A DNA stretch of 64,000 bases from Chitinophagales bacterium (GTDB lineage: Bacteria; Bacteroidota; Bacteroidia; Chitinophagales; UBA10324). The stretch lies in the NCBI GenBank assembly GCA_019694975.1, contig JAIBAY010000012.1:25441-89440 (forward strand). The letters are read 5' to 3'. The first letter of the stretch is position 1, and each line of letters opens with the position of its first letter. The notes under the pieces were generated by a model. That model was not told the origin of the DNA. It made no database searches and was given only the letters and a program-made list of their open reading frames with translations. Below, piece after piece: positions 53,985 through 62,254 of this stretch. The translations under genes were made by a program, and so were the position numbers.

Positions 53985-55178
53985 TTAGAAGACGGCCAAT
54001 GGTGTAACAATTCCTATAGAGAATCTGCCCGTATTGTAATCCACTGCTCCCAATTTTGTCTTTGCATAATCGGAATAATTGTAGATCCTGCCCACCCAGT
54101 TTGCATAAACCCGGAAATTAAGATCCCGGAAGGGGTAATACTCAATGGTAGGAATATAACCATAAGCCACCCTGATGCTGTTATCATCGCCGGGCGCATA
54201 TTGATTGTCATCCGTCCAGTTTTCAAATTCCACCATACCCACCAATGCAAGATTGATGTGTTCATTCAAGCGGTAATAAACGTGCAGCCAGTTGCCGATG
54301 TACATGGTATTCGGTACGGCATAAGGGTAAAGTGAATCCGGTATGGTCTCACTGACGATGCTCGTCCGGTCAAGATCTTCGTCATATAAATTGAAATCAT
54401 ATTCAATTGTAAATTTCTTGCACAGATTCAGTTGGTTGCCCAAGGTGATGTAGTGCATATAGGTACCGCTGGCTTCCGTAAAGAAGGAGTAAGACCAGAT
54501 GGGTTTGAATTTCCCGTCAAAAAGGTTACCTCGCCAGTTTGCCACGAATGCCAATGGTGCTTTTGCTTCTGTAACATTCGGCTGGCTGCCATAGATTTCA
54601 TTGAATGACTTTGTCCTTGAATTCAACACCTGCACGGTGAACTGGTGGTTGGGGTTCGCCTTATAACTGACACCGGCACCTGCGAGGAAATTGTCGGCAT
54701 AATCAATGATATCGGAATACTGATAGATATCAATGGGGTTATAGTCGAACTCATAACCACCCCAGTCAGCACACAATTTACCGGCTGAAACACTCCACTG
54801 ATCGTTAAGATCCACCCTGAAATAAGCCAGGTCAACAGAGCCGCTCAGGTTGTCAACCGACTGTGGTTCCTGCGTTTTGGTAAAGCGGTTGCGCCAGCGG
54901 AAATAGACACGTTTAAATGCCTGTCCCCGTAACTCAACACGAAACTGTTCCATGTTATAGCGCGTTCCGGTATAATCGCCATTCATGAACTCATTGCGTA
55001 ATGCATATCGGGTATTCGCAATGAGGCTCATGTTTTTCAGCAAACCTTGTTTCTCCTCGGGTATCAGGGTTTTGTAATAAGTGGTATCGCCCACCTGTCT
55101 TTCCGTAACCTGTGCCACTGTGCAGAGGGGCATCAGGAGCAGTGCGCAAGCAATAATTTTTTGATGAATCCGGTTCAT
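53985..55178 (-). CDS. Porin-like outer-membrane protein
   Basis: 397 aa from the ATG at 55178 (MNRIHQKIIACALLL); the upstream extension to 55205 overlaps the aspartase stop region. Signal peptide ends CTVAQV. Barrel strands with a porin O/P-like order: MSLIANTRYALRNEF, MEQFRVELRGQAFKRVYFRW, VDLAYFRVDLNDQWSVSAGK, WGGYEFDYNPIDIY, FTVQVLNSRTKSF, YYPFRDLNFRVYANWVGR and a final IGIVTPLAVF. It starts 28 bases after the aspartase gene. It probably lets the substrate or the products of the exported deaminases cross the outer membrane; that role is inferred from position. Confidence 0.7.
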   Translation of the reverse strand: MNRIHQKIIACALLLMPLCTVAQVTERQVGDTTYYKTLIPEEKQGLLKNMSLIANTRYALRNEFMNGDYTGTRYNMEQFRVELRGQAFKRVYFRWRNRFTKTQEPQSVDNLSGSVDLAYFRVDLNDQWSVSAGKLCADWGGYEFDYNPIDIYQYSDIIDYADNFLAGAGVSYKANPNHQFTVQVLNSRTKSFNEIYGSQPNVTEAKAPLAFVANWRGNLFDGKFKPIWSYSFFTEASGTYMHYITLGNQLNLCKKFTIEYDFNLYDEDLDRTSIVSETIPDSLYPYAVPNTMYIGNWLHVYYRLNEHINLALVGMVEFENWTDDNQYAPGDDNSIRVAYGYIPTIEYYPFRDLNFRVYANWVGRIYNYSDYAKTKLGAVDYNTGRFSIGIVTPLAVF

Positions 55179-55206
55179 AGTATTAATGTCCTTAATGGTG
55201 AACAAT

Positions 55207-56661
55207 TTATTTCTGCCCGGTCATGGTGGCAGGATCCAAAAGTTTTTTTATCTGGTCATCCGTCATGAGCTTTTTCTCCCTTATCAATTCCAGTATCCCT
55301 TTGTTGGTAGCTAATGCTTCCTTGGCAAGTTCCGTGGTCTTTTCATAACCCAAAACAGGGTTCAATGCTGTTACGATTCCTACGCTGCGTTCTATGTAAT
55401 GACTTAATACATCCTTATTCGCTGTGATGCCGTCTATGCAGTTTTTCCTGAACAATGGCATTGCCTTGTAAAACAGCGCCTGTGATTCCATGATAGCAAC
55501 AGCCACGACGGGTTCATAGGCATTGAGTTGAAGCAATCCATCCTGCGACGCGATCGAAACGGTAACATCATTTCCAATGGCTTTGAAACAAACCTCATTC
55601 ATCAACTCAGGCATGACGGGATTAACCTTGCCGGGCATGATGGATGAGCCGGGTTGCAGTGGCGGCAGGTTGATTTCAAAAATTCCGGTACGTGGTCCGG
55701 TGGCAAGAAAGATCAGGTCGCTGCTGATTTTAGATAAAGCAATGGCAAAGTTCTTTATGGCTGCAGAGTACATAACAAAAGCCTGCATGCTGCTGGTGGC
55801 ACCGATGAGGTCTTTTGCCAGCACCATTGGCTTGCCGGTAATTTTAGCAAGCTGTGCCACGCATTTTACATCATAGCCCGGCGTGGCGGTTAAGCCGGTT
55901 CCGATAGCAGTAGCTCCCATGTTTACTTCGCACAGATATTTTTCCGCATCACGCAGTATACCGATAGCATCATCGAGTTGCGCGCCAAAGGCATGAAACT
56001 CCTGCCCTAAAGTCATAGGTACCGCATCCTGCCCTTCCGTACGGCCCATCTTCAGCAAACTATTGAATTCCTCTCCTTTTTTATGAAAGGCCTTTGCAAG
56101 CGAATCAGCCTGCTTAATCAGCTTATCGTTGTGCAACAACAGTGCAACGTGGATGGCGGTGGGGTATACATCATTGGTAGATTGACCCATATTCAGATCA
56201 TCGTGCGGTTCGATATACTGGTACTCTCCTTTTTTATGGCCGCTCATCTCCAATGCAATATTGGCAAGCACTTCATTGGCATTCATATTGGCAGAGGTTC
56301 CCGCTCCGCCCTGGTACAGGTCTACCAGGAATTGATCATGGTATTTTCCATCAATTACTGCCTGGCATGCCAGCTCGATGGCCGACAGCTTTTCCTTGGA
56401 TAATCTGCCTTCTACCTGATTGTTGGCACGCGCCGCAGCAAGTTTCACCATGGCAAACGCTCTTACATAATCGGGATAGAAATTGGTTGACACTCCGCTC
56501 ATCTGGAAGTTTTCAAGCGCACGGGCGGTTTGGATACCATAATAGGCATTTGCCGGAATCTGTTTATCACCGAGCAAGTCATGTTCTGTTCTTGTTTGTG
56601 CAATGATGCTCTGTGAGCCGAGTAACAGGAGTACCCACACAGCTGCATTAAGGTTTTTCAT
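55207..56661 (-). CDS. aspA: Aspartate ammonia-lyase with an added signal peptide
   Basis: 484 aa. Homology to aspartase begins at residue ~23 (RTEHDLLGDKQIPANAYYGI), where cytoplasmic AspA starts. The preceding 22 residues (KNLNAAVWVLLLLGSQSII then AQT) form a signal peptide with an AxA-like site, so the enzyme is predicted to be periplasmic. Superfamily motifs: YQGGAGTSANMNANEVLAN, DLNMGQSTNDVYPTA, TPGYDVKCVAQL, and the catalytic loop GSSIMPGKVNPVMPE near residue 340. Reaction: L-aspartate gives fumarate plus ammonia, without a cofactor, so export is feasible. The exported asparaginase lies 175 bases upstream and would supply aspartate. An AspA with a signal peptide is unusual; a fumarase-like activity is unlikely given the N-terminal similarity. 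Confidence 0.9.
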   Translation of the reverse strand: MKNLNAAVWVLLLLGSQSIIAQTRTEHDLLGDKQIPANAYYGIQTARALENFQMSGVSTNFYPDYVRAFAMVKLAAARANNQVEGRLSKEKLSAIELACQAVIDGKYHDQFLVDLYQGGAGTSANMNANEVLANIALEMSGHKKGEYQYIEPHDDLNMGQSTNDVYPTAIHVALLLHNDKLIKQADSLAKAFHKKGEEFNSLLKMGRTEGQDAVPMTLGQEFHAFGAQLDDAIGILRDAEKYLCEVNMGATAIGTGLTATPGYDVKCVAQLAKITGKPMVLAKDLIGATSSMQAFVMYSAAIKNFAIALSKISSDLIFLATGPRTGIFEINLPPLQPGSSIMPGKVNPVMPELMNEVCFKAIGNDVTVSIASQDGLLQLNAYEPVVAVAIMESQALFYKAMPLFRKNCIDGITANKDVLSHYIERSVGIVTALNPVLGYEKTTELAKEALATNKGILELIREKKLMTDDQIKKLLDPATMTGQK

Positions 56662-56836
56662 GGTTGATAATTTTTATTGTTCAAATATTTATTACATCCG
56701 TATGCAAAGGCAAGCGAAAGTGTAGTCTGTGATCATCATCGTCCGTCATAGCCTCAGCCGGTAAGCTTCATAAGGTAACCCGCCGGCGAGACCATAGAGT
56801 GCGGCTTACAACGTAAAGCATTTGATGAATTATGCT

Positions 56837-57877
56837 TTAGTACTTAAAGAAATAGCTCTGCAGTTGCTTTTTATCCTTTGTCTTTGTAAGGCCGAGCATC
56901 AAAAGAATTCTTGCTTTCTGTGGCGTCAGGTCATCAGAAACAATAGTACCCAACTCATCATCATTGATTTCATCATGCAACACTACTCTGCCGGATGGTG
57001 TGCGGCTGGCACGGCAAACAATGATGCCGGCAGCAACAGCACGCTTTACGGCATCCATATATGCTTTATTGAAGTTGCCATTTCCCACGCCGGCTATTAC
57101 GATACCATCCACTTTTTTGGCAATGAGCATATCAATCTGGTCAGATGGTGCATCTGCATACATGTATACTATATCCACACGGGGTAATTTAGTATCCGCT
57201 GTCACGGTGAAAGGGGTTTTCACCTCTCTATCTGACGACGAATAATATTCAACCTTACCGTCATAAGCCTGTCCAATGGCGCCCGTATTCGGTGAGCCAA
57301 AGGCATTTGTTTTGGTAGTGCTCAGTTTCATCACCTCTCTTGCATCAAAGATGCTTTCATTAAAACTCACCAAAACACCCCTGCCTTTGCTCTTTGGGTC
57401 AATGGCAACCGTGATGGCGTCATACAGGTTTTTGGGGCCATCTGCGCTGATGGCAGTGGCAGGCCGCATAGAACCCGTCAGCACCACCGGCTTATCACCG
57501 GACACTACCAGGTCAAGAAAAAATGCAGTTTCTTCCTGGGTATCGGTACCATGTGTAACCACGATGGCATCTGCTTCATTATTCTTAAAAATTTCATTGA
57601 TACGAACGGCCAGCTTTTTCCAGATATCAATGGTCATATCCTGGCTGCCTACGGATGCTATTTGTTCACCGGAGATATTGGCGATCTTTTTTACGCTTGG
57701 TATCGTTCCTATGAGATCGTCAATCGGGATTTTTCCGGCCGTATAACCGGCCCGGTCTGCTGATGCTCCCGCGCCGGCAATAGTGCCGCCGGTTGCCAAA
57801 ATAATTACCCTTGGTAATTCGGCCTGTGCATTCATGATCAGAATCATGCATGCTAAAAATGAGAGAATCTTTTTCAT
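56837..57877 (-). CDS. ansB: Periplasmic L-asparaginase (type II)
   Basis: 346 aa. Signal peptide (KKILSFLACMILIMNAQAE). First active-site motif ATGGTIAGAG with nucleophile T32, equivalent to T12 of mature E. coli AnsB. S78-Q79 in VGSQDMT is the substrate-carboxylate motif. Second motif VVTHGTDTQEETAFFLDL gives T111-D112 (T89-D90 in AnsB). GSMRPATAISADGPKNLYDA follows. The order and length match the type II enzymes. Reaction: L-asparagine to L-aspartate and ammonia. It is first in a minus-strand cluster with aspartase, so it supplies the aspartate. It could also hydrolyse glutamine. Confidence 0.95.
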   Translation of the reverse strand: MKKILSFLACMILIMNAQAELPRVIILATGGTIAGAGASADRAGYTAGKIPIDDLIGTIPSVKKIANISGEQIASVGSQDMTIDIWKKLAVRINEIFKNNEADAIVVTHGTDTQEETAFFLDLVVSGDKPVVLTGSMRPATAISADGPKNLYDAITVAIDPKSKGRGVLVSFNESIFDAREVMKLSTTKTNAFGSPNTGAIGQAYDGKVEYYSSSDREVKTPFTVTADTKLPRVDIVYMYADAPSDQIDMLIAKKVDGIVIAGVGNGNFNKAYMDAVKRAVAAGIIVCRASRTPSGRVVLHDEINDDELGTIVSDDLTPQKARILLMLGLTKTKDKKQLQSYFFKY

Positions 57878-58105
57878 AGTTGGTGATTGTGGTTTATGAA
57901 TATTGAATGAAAAAATTTAACAGGAAAAAATCTGGCAGGCGGGAAGTGAGCAGGTAATAATCCGGATAAACCGGAGCATCTCTGTGCCAGAAGCGTTTGC
58001 TATTGTGGTAGGTAAGGAAATTACCGGATCTGCCATGCAATGTGACCGGCAATCTCATTACCCGTCTTGCATCTTTATTCATGATAGCAGGTTATCAATA
58101 AAACA

Positions 58106-58138
58106 AATCTTGCAAATAGTTTGCATTGAATCTTGCAA
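58106..58138 (-). promoter_or_regulatory. Direct repeats upstream of the asparaginase gene
   Basis: AATCTTGCAA occurs at 58106-58115 and again at 58129-58138, 23 bp apart (about two helical turns), with GCAAATAGTTTGC between. The spacing on one face suggests an operator. They lie about 230 bases upstream of the asparaginase start and about 290 bases before the plus-strand gene at 58427, so either could be regulated. No factor is named. The rest of 57878-58426 shows no supported gene. Confidence 0.3.
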
Positions 58139-58426
58139 CAACAAAATTAGAAAATAAACTCATTGAGTTATTTTATTTCATGAATACTCAGCAACCAATA
58201 CAGGTTGAAGCTTAACCAGCAGATAATAATCGCATTGCATGATTTCGCAAAGATGATACGATCAGGCATTGATATTCCCCGGAAGAGCAGCACAACATCA
58301 GATTGCATACAGCAGCGAAACCTGCCAGCACCACATAAAAGCCTTCATCCCATTGTTTATACAAATTTAATCTGTGAACAACTTTTCGGTAACAGCGGAT
58401 CGCAACATTTGCGCAAAATCCACCGC

Positions 58427-59290
58427 ATGCAAAAAAAAATACAGCCAATGCAAAGTAAAATGAAATCATATTCTGTACTGGCCGGTTCGCTGCTGTCTGT
58501 TACGCATTTCGCAGATGCTCAAATCATCCATCATCAAATCCCTGACACCACCTTTAGTGAGAATCAGACCGGTTTGTCCTTTGACCTGAACAACGACGGC
58601 ATCACCGATTATACTTTTTTCCTGCTGAAAAGTGATTCCGGATCTCATGTCAATCACCAGGTTGATGGATTTGCATCGAACGTAAACAATGAAATTGCGG
58701 GATCCATCGGAGCGAGCAGCTATGTGTATCCGCTAGCAATGCAAAAGGGTGAGATTATCGGTGGTGATGCAGAATGGCATGCATACGGATCCATGTTCTG
58801 GGTATTCGGGCAGCAGTATTCGTCCGGTGCAGGCACGCCCGTTCAATTGGGAAACTGGCTTGGAGCAACTGATAAATATGCCGGGCTGCGGCTTGATGTG
58901 GATGGACAAAAATATTATGGCTGGCTCAGAATGGATGTTGACAGCTTTGCCAGTCAGTTTACGATTAAGGAATATGCCTATCAATCCATTCCTGATTCCT
59001 TCATCCTTGCAGGCGACACCGATCTTATTATCAGCGGTATTCCCAATACGGTTGCAAGTAATGCTAACAGCATTGTAATTGACGAAAATACAGCAGTGAT
59101 CAGTGTTCAGCCGGATGCGACAGATGCCCTTACTATTACTATCGTGAACATGTCCGGTGCCATAGTAAGACAAACGGTATCAAAAGAAAAACAGACCAAG
59201 GTATCACTGACCGGGTTTCCCGGCGGTCTTTACCTATTGCATGCAAGAGCTGCAGGAGCAACACTCACCAAAAAGATATTTCTTAAATAA
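58427..59290 (+). CDS. T9SS-sorted secreted protein
   Basis: 287 aa from the ATG at 58427 (MQKKIQPMQSKMKSYS); ATGs at 58448 and 58460 are alternatives, and the frame is open to 58205 but without a signal peptide. The signal peptide (SYSVLAGSLLSVTHFADA) ends at AQ. The mature part starts with IIHHQIPDTTFSENQTGLSFD and contains DLNNDGITDYTFFLL (a calcium-type D-x-N-x-D loop), WHAYGSMFWVFGQQYS, YAGLRLDVDGQKYYGWLRMD and a C-terminal T9SS sorting domain (ISVQPDATDALTITIVN to LTKKIFLK). The YAGLRL-x-x-GxYYGWLR-D motif is common in secreted Bacteroidota proteins, where it forms a jelly-roll-like domain. Function unknown. Confidence 0.75.
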   Translation: MQKKIQPMQSKMKSYSVLAGSLLSVTHFADAQIIHHQIPDTTFSENQTGLSFDLNNDGITDYTFFLLKSDSGSHVNHQVDGFASNVNNEIAGSIGASSYVYPLAMQKGEIIGGDAEWHAYGSMFWVFGQQYSSGAGTPVQLGNWLGATDKYAGLRLDVDGQKYYGWLRMDVDSFASQFTIKEYAYQSIPDSFILAGDTDLIISGIPNTVASNANSIVIDENTAVISVQPDATDALTITIVNMSGAIVRQTVSKEKQTKVSLTGFPGGLYLLHARAAGATLTKKIFLK

Positions 59291-59594
59291 TATCGCCAAG
59301 ATTATTGATGCAGGAATAGGCGCGACGGCAGGCCGCCATCGGCTATTGCAGTATTATGTTTACCATTCAAGTGGTATTTTCATTTCAAAACAATAATGCA
59401 TTTAATTCCACTACGCAACAAAGGAATTTTACAAGTGATGCAATATTGCATTGGTTAAATGAAAGCTGTTCCCGTCGTTTAACAATAGTCCTTTTCAATT
59501 TTTCAATGAATAAATCCTACAGGGTTCCGGACTGCTGATTCCGGCATACCTGAATTGCCGTTTGATTCATTAGCCATCTTCACCAACCACCATA

Positions 59595-59632
59595 AAAACA
59601 GCGGGACACCTTAAAAGGCATCCCGCTGTTTT
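59595..59632. terminator. Bidirectional terminator between convergent T9SS genes
   Basis: A perfect 12-bp stem, AAAACAGCGGGA with TCCCGCTGTTTT, around a 14-base loop. Read on the minus strand it ends in a T run directly after the gene that stops at 59654; read on plus it follows the gene ending at 59290 by about 300 bases. The interval 59291-59594 shows no gene. Confidence 0.85.
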
Positions 59633-59653
59633 GCAACAAAATTTACTATTGGC

Positions 59654-62035
59654 TTACCTGGTAATTACGATTTGGTGCGACAATACATCACTTCCGTCAT
59701 AAATATTCAGGTAATAAATTCCGCTGTTCAGTTTCCTGCAATCAATCGTGCGGGTAATGGTACCATCAACCGTGATGTTATCCATGGCCGCAACCTGCTG
59801 GCCTAAAGCGTTTACCAATGTGATGTTTACAATCTTAGCAGTCGCCGAAGTGATTTCAACACTCACATTGTCTTTGGCAGGGTTGGGGAAAACATTGATT
59901 CCTTTAACCGCAAGTTCTTCTGATTCCATACCAAGACGCAAGGTTGTAGTAAAGGTGAGGATTGCGGTATAGGAAGAGTTGTTACCTCCGCCGCATTCAC
60001 TTCTCACCCGGTAATCATAAGAAGTATTGGCTGTCAGACCGCTGATGGTGGCATTGGTGGAAGCAGTGTTAACACTAGTCCAGGTGATGGTACCAGTCTT
60101 GCGGTATTGCAGGTTATAGGTTACTGCATTGCAGGTGCCTGTCCAGCTGATATTGGCCGTAGTGGAAGTTATGCTGCCGGCAGCAGGTGAAGCAGGCTGT
60201 CCGCAACCATTGGTGGTGCTTTCTGTTTTTTGAACATACTTGCTCTTTGCACCGCCCGGGCAGACTGTGGCAATTGATACATCATAGGAAGTGTTGGGCG
60301 TCAAACCTGAATACGTATAGTTCAGTGCGGTAATCGTACCTGGAATATTCGTCCAGTCTGTAGCGCCCGTCAGCCTGTAACGAAGCTTATAACCGGATGC
60401 CACTGATACTGCATTCCAGCTCAGCTGCATGGAACAGGCTGTCTTGTTATTTACGGTTACGTTGGTCGGCTTGGGAATATTAGTGGAGGCGACCGTATAA
60501 GAAGCGCTCTTCGAGCAGGAACCTGCACTCACCGTTACAGTATAGGTTGCAGCATCCAATGCCGAAATATCCTGCGTGGTGGCGCCGTTGGACCATGCAT
60601 AGGTGAATGGTGCAATGCCGCCTGAAACCGTCAGGTCAATCGCTCCTGTAGCCGGACACGTTGACTTCGTGATAACTGATGTAAGCGTGGGCGCGAGGTT
60701 GATACCGCTGCTATAAGTGGTGTTTTGCGGATCGAAGTTGGCCCAAACTTTTGTCCAGTCGCTCGAGCCAAAAGCGCCAACATAGTTGCCGGATGTAAAG
60801 AAGGGATCCGTCAACCGTGTATTGCTGAAGCTTGCACCAGACAAAGCGGGTGAACCGGCCTGCGGCAGAAAATTGGGATTCGTGAGGTTAAACGGATCCA
60901 CCAGGTTGATACTGCTGTTGTTCACATAAGTGGCATTACCGCCTTGCGAAGTAAAATAGCTGTTGATATCAAATGTGCTGCCGGCATTTACCGCAAGATT
61001 AGTAGTGTTTCCTGCTAAGTAATTATGCTGAAACTGCAGTGTGTTGGCTGTGGCGTTGGCTTCCGTGGATGTACCGTCAATGAGCAACCCGACCGGCCAT
61101 CCCATAATAAGTGAATTATACACGGAGCAGGACGAATTTCTTCTCACATGTTCACCGCGTTTGAAGTTGGCATTGAAGGTGGAAGATAGCGTTGCCAATG
61201 GACCCAGCACAGTCATATTGGAAAAAACAGGCAGCGTACCCGGTGTATTAGTAGTTCCGGTTGCATCGTTGTCAGATTCAAATCCATTGGAACCGGAAAT
61301 GTCGGCCACATTGGGATCGCGTATTGACACACCATATTGAATTTTTCCCCTGAATCCGTTGTCGGTATCAAAGTCATCATCCAATGCACGGATGGCGACA
61401 AGGTGTTTGCAGTTCACGGTGCCGCCAAACCATTCGTAAGAGTCATCTCCTGAAAAGCTTACCTGCACATAATCAATCGTGGTGCCTGCACCGACGCCGC
61501 CCATGGTTAATCCGTTGATCTCATTGTTGGGTTGAAAGGCGATGCCCGGAAATTCAATCCGCACGTAACGGAGGATGCCGGAGTTGTCATTATCATCAGG
61601 TGTGAGGCCGCCGCCGTAAGTGGCATTGCCTTCGCCATCATCCACGCCGCCTTCAATGATGGCTTCACCGCCGGGTTGGTTGATGGAAGCTTTTCCAAGG
61701 ATGATGATGCCGCCCCAATCACCATAACTTCTTGATCCGGCAGGTTGCTCTGAAGTGAATACAATAGGCTGGCAAGGTAATCCGTCGGCGATCAGCTTTG
61801 CGCCTCTTGTAATAATGAGGGTTCCCTTGGTAGATTTTTCACCAAGGATTAACGTACCCGGTTGAATAGTCAGTGTGGCATTATTATTTACATACACAAA
61901 TCCGCTGAGCCGGTATGTGTTGTTGCTGGTCCATGTCTGATTTGAACTTATGTAACCCGACACGGTGATGGTGGAACTGAAAGCCTGACTGAGTCCGGCC
62001 AACAGCAATACAATGATGGTTAAGATTTTTTTCAT
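59654..62035 (-). CDS. T9SS-sorted beta-helix protein with SprB and fibronectin domains
   Basis: 793 aa. Signal peptide ends near SQAFSS. Residues ~25-420 form a right-handed parallel beta-helix-type region: TLTIQPGTLILGEKSTKG, GDWGGIIILGKASIN, LRYVRIEFPGIAFQPNNEIN, DDSYEWFGGTVNCKHLV and DNGFRGKIQYGVSIRDPN. This is a well-populated Bacteroidota secreted-protein type sometimes misnamed multidrug transporter. One SprB repeat (~440-505, VSGGIAPFTYAWSNGATTQD) follows, then two fibronectin III domains (~510-600, ~605-690) and a T9SS sorting domain (VFPNPAKDNVSVEI to HQIVITR). SprB-type repeats are linked to gliding adhesins. Function: probably a surface adhesin or polysaccharide-interacting protein. 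Confidence 0.87.
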   Translation of the reverse strand: MKKILTIIVLLLAGLSQAFSSTITVSGYISSNQTWTSNNTYRLSGFVYVNNNATLTIQPGTLILGEKSTKGTLIITRGAKLIADGLPCQPIVFTSEQPAGSRSYGDWGGIIILGKASINQPGGEAIIEGGVDDGEGNATYGGGLTPDDNDNSGILRYVRIEFPGIAFQPNNEINGLTMGGVGAGTTIDYVQVSFSGDDSYEWFGGTVNCKHLVAIRALDDDFDTDNGFRGKIQYGVSIRDPNVADISGSNGFESDNDATGTTNTPGTLPVFSNMTVLGPLATLSSTFNANFKRGEHVRRNSSCSVYNSLIMGWPVGLLIDGTSTEANATANTLQFQHNYLAGNTTNLAVNAGSTFDINSYFTSQGGNATYVNNSSINLVDPFNLTNPNFLPQAGSPALSGASFSNTRLTDPFFTSGNYVGAFGSSDWTKVWANFDPQNTTYSSGINLAPTLTSVITKSTCPATGAIDLTVSGGIAPFTYAWSNGATTQDISALDAATYTVTVSAGSCSKSASYTVASTNIPKPTNVTVNNKTACSMQLSWNAVSVASGYKLRYRLTGATDWTNIPGTITALNYTYSGLTPNTSYDVSIATVCPGGAKSKYVQKTESTTNGCGQPASPAAGSITSTTANISWTGTCNAVTYNLQYRKTGTITWTSVNTASTNATISGLTANTSYDYRVRSECGGGNNSSYTAILTFTTTLRLGMESEELAVKGINVFPNPAKDNVSVEITSATAKIVNITLVNALGQQVAAMDNITVDGTITRTIDCRKLNSGIYYLNIYDGSDVLSHQIVITR

Positions 62036-62254
62036 GGGAAAATGTTTTTGGTTATGCGCGCAAAAGTATCCGCGGCTTGTTACCGCATTGTGATTGCGAT
62101 ATTACCAGTGAATGATGCTAAGCTTATGTGAGTGTAATGCTGGTATTAAGCAAAGATGAACAAGATATTAACGGAACATTATGCCTGAAGGGAAGGAGCA
62201 ATTGCAAAATTGCAGACTGCAGACAGTTATGTCATTACGCTGACGTAGTGCAAT

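Noticed and set aside
57894..58082. 62-codon minus-strand frame directly upstream of the asparaginase gene
   Set aside because: It has no recognisable features and lies in the likely leader of the operon; it was not called.
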